DNA from: Bacteroidales bacterium | GTDB taxonomy: Bacteria; Bacteroidota; Bacteroidia; Bacteroidales; Paludibacteraceae | Assembly (NCBI GenBank): GCA_900766775.1 | Contig: CAAFXN010000243.1 | Span: forward strand, 1-22,592 | DNA length: 22,592 nt | Direction: 5' to 3' | In this document: positions 18,101-22,592 of the stretch, piece by piece | Position numbering within the stretch: position 1 is the stretch's first letter | How the letters are laid out: the number at the start of each line of letters is the position of its first letter | The notes under the pieces: generated by a model | Database searches by the model: none | What the model saw: the letters and a program-made list of their open reading frames with translations, nothing else | What the model was told of the DNA's origin: nothing | Program-made: the position numbers and the translations under genes

Positions 18101-19000
18101 TACCGCAGCATTTTCTTGGCGCACGTGTCGAATCCTATTCTACTGCAGATTGAGGGCGACCGTTTGGACGATGAGGGACGCACGCTCACGCTTGAGCAGG
18201 GGTGGAACGTACTGCCCTATCTCCTGACAGAGAAACAGTCGCTCACCGACGCCTTGGCTGACTACTACGACGATGCATCCGAGGGCGACCTCATCAAGAG
18301 TCGCGATGCCTTTGCAGTCTTCTCCCACGCAGGCAAGTGGGAAGGCAACCTCACATATATGCAACCCGGACTGGGGTACATGCTCCGCCGCCTCGCACCC
18401 GACCCCTGCTCGTTCACCTACTACACCTACAACCAGTTGGATCAAGGTGCAATTACTAGGGACGCCCCGACTGTTGGGACGGACAAGGTGCAAGCACTCA
18501 AGGAGGTGCGGTCTCTAGGCCGCACCATAGATGAGACGGAATCGATAAAAGTCCTCGTTTCTGCCACCACCATGTCGCTCATAGCAACCATTGAGGTAGA
18601 TGAAGGATTAGACCTTCATCCTTTATCCTCTACCTACACCCTCGCTGCCTATATCGGCAACAGGCTTGTGGGTGTCGGTTATCCGCAGCAGGTAGGGACA
18701 ACGATAGAAGACGCAATCTTCTTCCTATCTATCGCCGATGGAGCAGAAGCAAGTGGTCAGTGGTTTGCGCATGGTGGTCAGATACGATTTGTCCTTCTCT
18801 GCAACGGCGAGCCGGTGGCACACGGCACCCAGACCTTGCCTTATGAGCAAGATTCTGTGGTGGGTACGCTCCGCAAACCCTATCGTATCACATTCCATAC
18901 CATAGAGGATATGCAAGACAAACCGTATAAGATATTGGAAAATCAACAAATATACATTATTCGCAATGAAAACAAATATAATATCCTTGGCGTTCATTAG
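9125..19000 (+). CDS. Giant secreted multidomain protein (LamG, FN3, BACON-like, type IX-like C-terminus)
   Basis: A 3291-residue protein. Signal peptide 1-21 (cleavage likely after VTMA; Cys16 in LVAC is a weaker lipobox alternative). From N to C: beta-rich region; FN3-like domain (about 563-638, TVYYYTLMA); carboxypeptidase-regulatory-like segment (644-670); LamG-like domain (683-856); two more carboxypeptidase-regulatory-like domains (916-1053); a long region I cannot assign (1200-2050), with DILRDPPGAGSF near 1416-1427, a Gly/Ala-rich hydrophobic stretch to 1478, and a CPWE motif at Cys1870; two LamG-like domains (2203-2366 and 2406-2569); Ig/BACON-like domain (2702-2799, LPSWLTAQPASG); module A (2815-2921); two copies of a GWN(W/V) module (about 2930-3095); a second module A (3150-3258); and a tail KILENQQIYIIR...KYNILGV resembling a Bacteroidales type IX sorting tail. 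Likely an adhesin or surface structural protein. It overlaps the next gene by 35 nt. Confidence 0.85.
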   Translation: MKNRLFFLCVAMLVACGVTMADNTWFEEGRNFSAYSLGQGKVHVKVLVFARGGTNNHWATTGNGGSFVYASSYGKTVYALQYEGDNNYNCENDYKGWVKFQVKSGTVIITNSYEGNNSTTYTPSSGWVNLYLSRTGESKTPTYLEFDWYPPTDLDNRSFDLKATITDTRKYGETWTRSWYLGAFSGSSLQAPVLYQPVFYSIGEDGQPGHGQVAIPYVVYQEPKSYTTSTTGNTSFICKERTGQLLAKTTDTVQYGFSANFTVVREDKTTTVVTSSKVDIPAFHRIYDFKAEHYVSEGIDSMWYIKTKTTLSWKVRTPWATDIMPMDMFQLQRAYHPDFSDAETLALIPYETGKGTYQWVDDTEGAMKNLRTDTIDMNIYYRVNRVSTTNWGYEGHDWVRTTAIRKNTGLTHFDSYYSNYRKADDFQETRRVLFTLETLTDINMSYCWDERASIRVRRLAISAVDTIITERVFPGSMVRTLPPDPKRGNPYFSTLYRFDFEDVADIPCCHYEYEVCIDDSQSLLKLDDLYHLYQEPLKLTSLDLYYTDAASIATFRVSDGLYPDRIFLQWNPTSGSVDSFYVYRSTDQRQRGEEIARIAGQNYYIDTDVVPGTVYYYTLMASYLCGGKNQTQFSEQKRGSLSPYGCIRGRITYPNGTGNAGVTVRAEGISGDVASITPHYLYADSTRVVYNSSQDPVSLSGDFSIQMMVKDSDLTIVSGTGHPLLYSTDSTFRLELSGETIRFTMGNQTRLLSLSNENSKNNDNNIFSLTLTYCAHTQMVTLYRDEQQTATATIPLHNINSRLRFCCPYSLAPVSSYGVGIDEVRIFHRVLSQDNVRTYSRHALAGDENGLILYYKFDMLSLSDIAIPNIAKMQATDGNGMMAANNALIWDKAKNDDDYRYIHLPGDLITRFEALTDESGNYVLAGIPFANGITYSVTPTAQHGTFRYNGTSSASATITIGNTRPEATDVDFVNTDAVRFSGRILYERSTIPVKGVHFLVNGILATDATGNPVETNESGNFQFELPKAPIRVQAVKDGHCFANDGYLILNGDTLFQPTDNIDGIRFYDRTKVRLIGRIAGGNDQGLLPLGFGLSRNNLGDNICMVLELEGDNAAQIVFDPLDKTLNSLDTTIVHAIDTTQHTDISLQSKRIMIYPDPASGEFFADLFPVKYKVTQLTAQGYSTLTNEKTAMQVIDLTNKLDSQYLSAPNNENYVNNENNENYASSAKVAFHDTFRHIYHSPITVTPVQSLYGMEVGYFGVERIAVQRWDGESESQSVALAKEDGTYTYLFGKPIFTEGKYTFNIYAHEDYYYNGDRNLGKHDRVMLHEGEVKVYNGMHSNTEVLTGTLDKNGVCRNMVLRADYPTFTRVDEDAARNIQVTVTYERESHTTEPLRVLVFADRREGTEAISSTTADITLYDILRDPPGAGSFATLSAGASYSASKTWALSVKAGVTLEFEKGVKYAGFVGAVTAVPGLLSAQNYNINTTTPFSIPLVYNYSINKDYSYSYSTTETIRTGSDAYHVGAKADIFMGAVENLYISTCHGMAVLDSLTYLSMAAQKENGTMRHIATARNPQGELRHLVVAPKLTLDMVQDATFCYTQEHILTTVIPKLVAQRNALVLCVDSAAARAKANQEKKRIYYTTMSPDSADFAITRGKGYDFVDPVNNTGNTPEADEVAGINRAILAWTNLIKQNEKEKVNAQYTTDKKTYSVAGGSTLTYSETVTYGSKYNEMPFNMGGSAGASNLSNIWGSAINKTIQTLLQVGGKADSITIENEAPGSKFSFSLKPIANISTQLTYAASEQKSRTYGYTLSPDPFGYMDVQVMRMKDTISDFYQNAEDTLALTGEQANGTLQSYSSFIFRRLAGASRCPWENADSTLFYQPGTQLNNTTARLENPQITIAQREISNVPADQKAIFQIALSNEQTYDTGYGTKAMTFDLTLTPNCNPNGLKVTIDGQPITTIPMNIRIPHGTTVHKTVEVERGEGYDFENITLKLGSTCDIQSFSLAAFSVHFVPAATPVSMPTPHDQWVLNTQSARDSAGYYLPVSIDGFDIHSDGFDHIELQYKAHTASDADWVNICSYYVSDSLYEQASGTKQRITGSKIDNIRFYGGRDPMEQEYDLRAMAFARYGNGFVTRASEVLHGVKDTRRPELFGTPTPADGILSVGDVLSLRFSEPIAGNLLDEDVNFEVIGTDDVLSLTTSLHFTGESSCYARTKVTRNMNARPFTIEAMIKPTGNATLQTIFALDNEKEPLWFAWAGDHLEAQIGKVRLQSATVAPILDFTRVALTYNPEDSIARFFVGTQEVNYKIKNDEDNENNAKPSYHSAAQLIWGNNATYDAPFQGDMLEARLWTKALTQAELARYKDCHLTGYERELVAYYPMNEGKGTTCEDKANGATLTLNGTSWVLPEGMSIRLNGAEPICLNGDLLSRSDIEDLTLLFSFKADETLADTSELLHAGKHTMHLTSDALLWRTDSTQRRAPGSFADAQWHQLVVAIDRTRNIASLLVDGNTLLATAADDIPAFADSVWTLGQSFRGHIDAFTLFEQALPNYVIERYNNLAPQGDEMGLIAYMPFGQYILQPNGRYELVYSPENARIFRDADGNTVEKHQQLVMNDLTRYTDKKDFAPLRNGNARKKLNFSWASNGDELMININMPDHEINHRNLLLTVQRVEDQHGNAMLSPHTWAAYVHRQQLRWDNPQINYEQQVPGSESQVSSAQPYTFTATIRNHGGTTREYHLNSLPSWLTAQPASGFLAPLETQTITFTVNEGLNIGEYTEYIYLTDDQQLDDRLLLNLHIKATCPWTLDQTELNRSMSLIGQVQIPAENGTIQIDTDSQDMVAAFVGEQCVALAPVLLNQQTKPVTYMTIYGNDSHAGKALRFQLWHAKNGKVYILAPSEDISFRANECYGCEGTPITLTVTDRQVQLLTLQPGWNWFSLYLKPTYRSDLTRLFCSSDAWTNGDIIKNPEEQYFAEYQLNTSPIRWYGTLSTIRYRSIFLAHVSNPILLQIEGDRLDDEGRTLTLEQGWNVLPYLLTEKQSLTDALADYYDDASEGDLIKSRDAFAVFSHAGKWEGNLTYMQPGLGYMLRRLAPDPCSFTYYTYNQLDQGAITRDAPTVGTDKVQALKEVRSLGRTIDETESIKVLVSATTMSLIATIEVDEGLDLHPLSSTYTLAAYIGNRLVGVGYPQQVGTTIEDAIFFLSIADGAEASGQWFAHGGQIRFVLLCNGEPVAHGTQTLPYEQDSVVGTLRKPYRITFHTIEDMQDKPYKILENQQIYIIRNENKYNILGVH
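18459..18484. repeat. Second palindrome-like element inside the giant gene
   Basis: GGGACGCCCCGACTGTTGGG, then ACGGAC. It resembles the reverse complement of the hairpin region after preA (6750-6772). It is translated as RDAPTVGTD, immediately before the 32-bp palindromic element, within a linker between two C-terminal modules. Confidence 0.45.
18499..18530. repeat. 32-bp palindromic element, copy 2, translated inside the giant gene
   Basis: It differs from 5427-5458 at one base (position 17 of the element). It encodes KEVRSLGRTI, residues 3126-3135, in the same phase as in preA. It sits between the second GWN module and the second module A. Confidence 0.9.
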
Positions 19001-19454
19001 CCTTCTTCTTCTGAGTTCGTGTAAGCGCGAGACGCTTTATCCTACCCACCCGCAGCCGGACTGGCAGGTGGTGAGCGATGTAGATATGCGTTATAGTATG
19101 ACAATAGTAGGTGCTCTGCCTGAGCACCTACTCGCCGATGCGGACACCGCAGACATCATCGCTGCCTTCGTAGTAGCCAACTCCGAGAACTCCGACACCC
19201 TCTGCTGTGGGCTCACCCATCTCACACCTATCCTCGGCAGTAACGAAAACAACAACGCCACTTACCTCCGCGTCTTCCTCTACATCACCCTGCCAACGGG
19301 GGTGAAGGAAGACTGCCGCATTTCCTTTCGCTACTACGCCACCCGCACACGCTACCTCTACCAAGCGGAAAGCACCATTCCCTTCCAATCGGATGCCATC
19401 ATTGGCAGCATTTCCGACCCCTACGAGTTCTCTTTCCGAAATACCCCTCTGTAA
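18966..19454 (+). CDS. Lipoprotein sharing a module with the giant protein
   Basis: A 162-residue lipoprotein: MKT, hydrophobic residues 4-16, lipobox Leu-Ser-Ser-Cys with Cys19. Residues 44-158 resemble module A of the giant protein: SMTIVG at the start (giant: MSLIGQ and MSLIAT), AAFV (giant: AAFVG and AAYIG), a central FLYIT strand, ISFRYY, then IPFQSDAIIGS-I-DPYEFSF matching the giant's LPYEQDSVVGT-KPYRITF. It starts within the last 35 nt of the giant gene in the +1 frame, so the two are almost certainly translated from one message. Surface or periplasmic partner of the giant protein is the natural inference. A Ser-Asn-Glu-Asn-Asn-Asn patch (about residue 92) is low complexity. No named family recognised. 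Confidence 0.85.
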   Translation: MKTNIISLAFISLLLLSSCKRETLYPTHPQPDWQVVSDVDMRYSMTIVGALPEHLLADADTADIIAAFVVANSENSDTLCCGLTHLTPILGSNENNNATYLRVFLYITLPTGVKEDCRISFRYYATRTRYLYQAESTIPFQSDAIIGSISDPYEFSFRNTPL

Positions 19455-19499
19455 ATCTCCTTGCTCAAGTTGCACCGCCAATGCGGTAATCAATAGCAT

Positions 19500-19540
19500 A
19501 AAATCCTCGGTGGGCTTTCATGTGCCCACCGGGGATTTTT
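19500..19540 (+). terminator. Strong terminator after the giant gene/lipoprotein unit
   Basis: AAAATCCTCGGTGGGC (19500-19515) pairs with GCCCACCGGGGATTTT (19524-19539) around an 8-nt loop: 16 positions with one G-T wobble, then T residues. The A run on the left makes it potentially bidirectional, fitting its place between converging genes. Confidence 0.93.
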
Positions 19541-19592
19541 CCCTGTCGTCCGTCGTTGTTTAACGGTCGTATTCCAAGAGTCGGGAGCCAAG

Positions 19593-19644
19593 ATAAGATA
19601 TTGGAAAATCAACCAATTTTTTGGGAGGGGTATAAATACCCGCA
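19593..19644 (+). repeat. Duplicated fragment of the giant gene's C-terminal tail, and a small palindrome
   Basis: ATAAGATATTGGAAAATCAAC (19593-19613, broken here as two halves of one 21-nt word) is identical to 18927-18947, which codes for KILENQ in the giant's tail. The same frame here continues IFWEGYKY, still tail-like. It has no start and runs into the opposite gene, so it is at most a relic. GGGTAT-AA-ATACCC (19628-19641) lies 3 nt past the stop of the Na/Pi gene and may end that transcript. Confidence 0.5.
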
Positions 19645-21351
19645 TCAGAACTTCTCAATGCTCTCGGGGCGGAGTAGGGTACGGATGGTCTTGCCCACGT
19701 TTATCAAGTGGTCGGCGATACGCTCCGAGTCGCTCGCCAACTCCAGATATTCCGCACCCACCACGGGGATATACTCGTCTGCCGACAGGCGTTCCACATT
19801 CCGGTCTGCCATCTGGTCGGTCAGTTTATCCACTTGGTCTTCCTGACGATTGGCGTCTTCCAGTGCCTCAAGGCTCACCTCCATATACGCTTTCATCACG
19901 CTCTGATAAACGCTGAACACCCCTTCGCGCACCTGCTCTATCTCATCTTTCAACTTATCGGAGAACGCCACCTTATGGTCGCGCAGCACCTCCGCATACT
20001 CTATGATATTGGTCGCGTAGTCCCCTATGCGCTCCAGGTCGCCTATGCTGCGGATGGTGGTCGAGAGGTAGCGGTGGTCTATCTCGTTGAGCGGCTTGGA
20101 GTTCAAACGAACGACATACTGCACGAGGTAGTTGTTCAGGTAGTTCAGTTGCGCCTCGTTATGCGCAAACTCCTCTTTCTGGCGGAAGTCCTGCGTGCAA
20201 ATCATAGAGATGGCTAAGTCGTAGTTGTGCATTGCCACGGCGGCCATATGCTCTATCTCTAACTTCACCTGACGAACGGCAATAATCGGGGTGCGAAGCA
20301 TCTTCTCATCCACAAAATAGAAATGCGGCTTCGCCGACTCGCCTTTCTCCACAGCGAAGTTGTCGGGGATGATACGGCACACGATGTTCACCAGTAGGTT
20401 CGTCAGTGGCAGCATCACAACCACCGTCGCGCAGTTGAATATCGTGTGGAACATAGCCATCTGCACTTGCGGCGCGTTCGGGAACATACGCTCAAAGATA
20501 ATGCCGAAATCCAACTCGCCTTTCGTGGCAAGATAAAGGATAAACGCCACAACCAGGAATACAACCACACCAAAGCAGTTGAAAATCAAGTGCATCAGCG
20601 CCGTCCGCTTGGCGTTTTTGCCGCTCGTCATACCCGCAATGATCGCCACCACGCACGAACCGATATTCGAACCCAGCGTGATATAGATACCTTGGTTGAG
20701 AGAGATAAGTCCCGCCACTACCATCGTGATGGCTACCGAGGTCATCACCGACGACGATTGGATGATGGCGGTGAAGAGCGCACCTATCACTACCAGCAGA
20801 ATAGGATTGCCTATCGTGGCAAGGAACTGCTTCACAGCGTCCAGTTGGGCGAAGTCTTCCATCGAACCGGACATCATGCTCAAACCGACAAACAGCATAC
20901 CGAAGCCCGTGATGATACCACCCACTTTCTTCCACATATCGTGCTTGGCAAATAGGCAGATGAACGCACCTACACCCGCCAGCGCAGCGAAGATAGTAGT
21001 GGTGCTCAGCCCGCTGCCGGACGACAGACCGAGGGCGACAATCTGCGCCGTGATGGTGGTACCGATGTTGGCACCATAGATAATCGTGGCGGCTTGCGCC
21101 AGCGACATGATACCTACATTCACGAAACCAATCACCATCACGGTGGTGGCACCGGACGACTGTATCAGCGCGGTGCTCAACGCACCGATACCCACACCGA
21201 GCAACTTGCTCTTGCCTATCTTAGAGAAGAGGGCTTTCAGGTGTTCACTGCTGGCAGACTCAAGGTTACTGGACATCATCTGGCAGGCAACAAGGAAGAT
21301 ACCTATCCCTGCCAAAAGCATTAAAATAGCGGTTGCGACTGTTACGAACAT
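19645..21351 (-). CDS. Na+/phosphate cotransporter family protein with PhoU-like C-terminal domain
   Basis: A 568-residue inner-membrane protein of the NptA/YjbB Na/Pi-cotransporter family (TC 2.A.58), which moves phosphate with sodium. The hallmark inverted repeats are present: ALIQSSGATT (QSS at 64-66) with GANIGTT (93-99), and AIIQSSSVMTS (QSS at 198-200) with GSNIGSC (227-233). About eight to ten hydrophobic segments fill residues 1-330. Residues about 350-568 are soluble and helical, with a PhoU-like pattern (RSIGDLERIGDYATNI and SERIADHLINVGKTI), probably regulating flux with phosphate status. Length fits the bacterial long form. The start at 21351 follows an A/T-rich leader. The gene converges on the giant gene unit and lies 250 nt downstream of the PEP/pyruvate-binding gene on the same strand. 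Confidence 0.93.
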   Translation of the reverse strand: MFVTVATAILMLLAGIGIFLVACQMMSSNLESASSEHLKALFSKIGKSKLLGVGIGALSTALIQSSGATTVMVIGFVNVGIMSLAQAATIIYGANIGTTITAQIVALGLSSGSGLSTTTIFAALAGVGAFICLFAKHDMWKKVGGIITGFGMLFVGLSMMSGSMEDFAQLDAVKQFLATIGNPILLVVIGALFTAIIQSSSVMTSVAITMVVAGLISLNQGIYITLGSNIGSCVVAIIAGMTSGKNAKRTALMHLIFNCFGVVVFLVVAFILYLATKGELDFGIIFERMFPNAPQVQMAMFHTIFNCATVVVMLPLTNLLVNIVCRIIPDNFAVEKGESAKPHFYFVDEKMLRTPIIAVRQVKLEIEHMAAVAMHNYDLAISMICTQDFRQKEEFAHNEAQLNYLNNYLVQYVVRLNSKPLNEIDHRYLSTTIRSIGDLERIGDYATNIIEYAEVLRDHKVAFSDKLKDEIEQVREGVFSVYQSVMKAYMEVSLEALEDANRQEDQVDKLTDQMADRNVERLSADEYIPVVGAEYLELASDSERIADHLINVGKTIRTLLRPESIEKF

Positions 21352-21560
21352 AAATATGATTTACGATTTACAATTTACGAATTACGATTTAAGAGGGAAA
21401 TGATAATTATGAATTATGCGGGCTTATCCTCTATATTATTTTAACATAAATTTCCGCAGATGACCCATTAATAATCAAAAATTTTTTGGGTAATTCGTGG
21501 TTTATTTTGTGATAATTAATGTTCAAAAAGAATTATGAGAGCTCATACGCCGAGCAGTCT
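21352..21560. other. AT-rich intergenic leader of the Na/Pi gene
   Basis: No gene seen. 21358-21391 is a run of near-identical short words (ATTTACGA, ATTTACAA, ATTACGAT), a common kind of simple repeat next to Bacteroidota genes. On the minus strand no exact TAnnTTTG box was found, so the promoter of the cotransporter is not assigned. Confidence 0.6.
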
Positions 21561-21605
21561 GATAATTCAGATTACTCCGACAACTCCGAGCACTCCGATT
21601 ACTCA
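21561..21605. repeat. Five 9-bp tandem units at the end of the PEP/pyruvate-binding gene
   Basis: Units of the form GA(T/C/G)NACTCC: GATAATTCA, GATTACTCC, GACAACTCC, GAGCACTCC, GATTACTCA. The last unit contains the stop codon (21603-21605) of the minus-strand gene, so the array begins exactly where coding ends. Confidence 0.8.
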
Positions 21606-22592
21606 GAGCGCACTAATCAAAGCCCTACTATTATATCCGTCAATGAAAATACTCAAATCCTCAGTTACCCGCACATGCCTTACCAACTCCGTCTCTTCTA
21701 CAGCCGGCAGGGCGTCCAACCGGGCGAAGTCGTAGGCGTCATCCGTCCGCGCGAACGGGTCCACATTGATATACCCCACGTTGAACGAGGTCATGTTTTG
21801 GAAGAAATGCGACCCTTGGCTGGGGTCCACGCGGAAGTTCTCCAACGAGCACTCCACTAGCGCTTTTGCCTCGCTGATGTCGCTCCACTGCACGGGCACG
21901 CCCAGCGTCGGTATCTGCGACCCCCAGCGACCGAAGCCTATCAGCACATAGGGCGTGCCGGCGGCTTGACACTGCTTGTTCCACGCCCGTATGGTCTGAG
22001 CCATCTCCCGCGTGCGCAGGATGTCGAAATGCTCTTTCCTTATATAGATGATGTCGCGCACGCCCTCCACCTTGCCCACGCCCAGCGCCGAGCCGGAGGA
22101 GATGATAGGGTGCGAACAATCCACGCTTTCCCAGTCCACTTTCGCCGTCAGTCCGTCGGCGGAGATAGGACGTATCTGCAGCACGTGAAACACCACGGGC
22201 TCGTGCTCCAAGTTCACGGCAAACTCTATCTCCACGGGGCATTTAATCTCCGCCTGCGCCACCTCCAGCAGGCGTCTCACGATGTCCGCCAGCGGGAAAG
22301 TGTTGAATTTCAGTTGCGGCGCAAATGTGATGTAGCGCGGTCCCTGCGGATAGCAGGAGTCCACCATGCGCATGTTCTCCATGTCGAACGTGGACGCCAC
22401 GAGGCGCAGCGACGGGAACAGCCCTTCGCATTGGCTGATAGGTATCCGCTCGAGGTTGACGGCATCGTCCACCGAGGTCTTGAAGCGCTCCGGCTGCAGC
22501 GACAGCGCGTACATATACTGTTGCGTCTCGCGCATGGTCAGGTCGGGTGTCGAGGTCTGCATCACGTGCTTCGGATGCGCGGGCGAAAACCG
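21603..22592 (-). CDS. PEP/pyruvate-binding (PPDK N-terminal type) protein, C-terminal part, 5' end outside window
   Basis: An open frame of 329 residues plus stop that stays open to the window edge (first codons RFSPAHPKHV), so the start lies outside. It matches the end of the ATP-grasp PEP/pyruvate-binding domain found in PEP synthase and pyruvate phosphate dikinase: CPVEIEFAVNLEHEPVVFHVLQIRPIS is the typical ATP-grasp closing strand and QxRP motif. The ~180 residues after it (VLIGFGRWGSQ, GVPVQWSDISEAK, GSHFFQNMTSFNVGY) match large Bacteroidota proteins annotated as PEP/pyruvate-binding or PEP synthase-like, of about 1000 residues as I recall. These end without the swivelling phosphohistidine and PEP-binding domains, so true PEP synthase activity is doubtful. 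No promoter is visible for the downstream gene, so co-transcription is possible. Confidence 0.8.
   Translation of the reverse strand, partial: RFSPAHPKHVMQTSTPDLTMRETQQYMYALSLQPERFKTSVDDAVNLERIPISQCEGLFPSLRLVASTFDMENMRMVDSCYPQGPRYITFAPQLKFNTFPLADIVRRLLEVAQAEIKCPVEIEFAVNLEHEPVVFHVLQIRPISADGLTAKVDWESVDCSHPIISSGSALGVGKVEGVRDIIYIRKEHFDILRTREMAQTIRAWNKQCQAAGTPYVLIGFGRWGSQIPTLGVPVQWSDISEAKALVECSLENFRVDPSQGSHFFQNMTSFNVGYINVDPFARTDDAYDFARLDALPAVEETELVRHVRVTEDLSIFIDGYNSRALISAL

Noticed and set aside
21519..21860. 113-residue plus-strand protein rich in Ser/Asp (SDNSDYSDNSEHSDYSE)
   Set aside because: The first part is the 9-bp tandem repeat and the rest is antisense to the PEP/pyruvate-binding gene; no ribosome-binding or family support.

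Overview
The window looks like a piece of a Bacteroidales (phylum Bacteroidota) chromosome, probably a metagenome contig. Three signs support this. Several genes are preceded by the Bacteroidota-type promoter (TTG, about 20 nt, then TAnnTTTG) in place of -35/-10 boxes. The gene set fits the group: an LL-diaminopimelate aminotransferase, lipoproteins, a Na/Pi cotransporter with a PhoU-like tail, a PEP/pyruvate-binding protein, and a giant LamG protein with a type IX-like C-terminus. Short palindromic and tandem repeats also crowd the gaps. Coding DNA is moderately GC-rich and the intergenic DNA is AT-rich. The first 20 bases are an Illumina adapter end, not genomic DNA.

Layout. 21-2910 (minus): glmS, cut at its 3' end by the adapter, and dapL, with a palindromic repeat cluster between them that also supplies the last codons of dapL. 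2933-3015: a nearly mirror-symmetric divergent promoter for dapL and a membrane-anchored AraC-type regulator (3151-4266, plus). 4516-8874 (plus): a small lipoprotein; a PreA-type dihydropyrimidine dehydrogenase with an extra N-terminal Fe-S domain; a second small lipoprotein; the C-terminal half of a D-Ala-D-Ala dipeptidase (pseudogene); and a membrane acyltransferase. 8925-9117: a palindromic repeat and a 38-bp tandem array ending just before the next start codon. 9125-19000: one gene for a 3291-residue secreted protein (LamG, FN3-like, carboxypeptidase-regulatory-like, Ig/BACON-like and repeated C-terminal modules). 18966-19454: a lipoprotein overlapping it by 35 nt, followed by a strong terminator. 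19645-22592 (minus): a Na/Pi cotransporter and the C-terminal part of a PEP/pyruvate-binding protein that runs off the window.

How it may work together. The most system-like part is 9125-19454. The giant protein and the overlapping lipoprotein share a homologous module, found twice near the giant's C-terminus and making up most of the lipoprotein. They may therefore form a secreted or surface-anchored pair; this is inference. The rest is housekeeping: cell-wall precursor supply (glmS, dapL), pyrimidine reduction and phosphate transport. A second theme is repeats invading genes. One 32-bp palindromic element lies in the same reading frame inside two unrelated proteins, and another repeat family forms the C-terminus of DapL. 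No CRISPR array, tRNA, rRNA or insertion sequence was seen.
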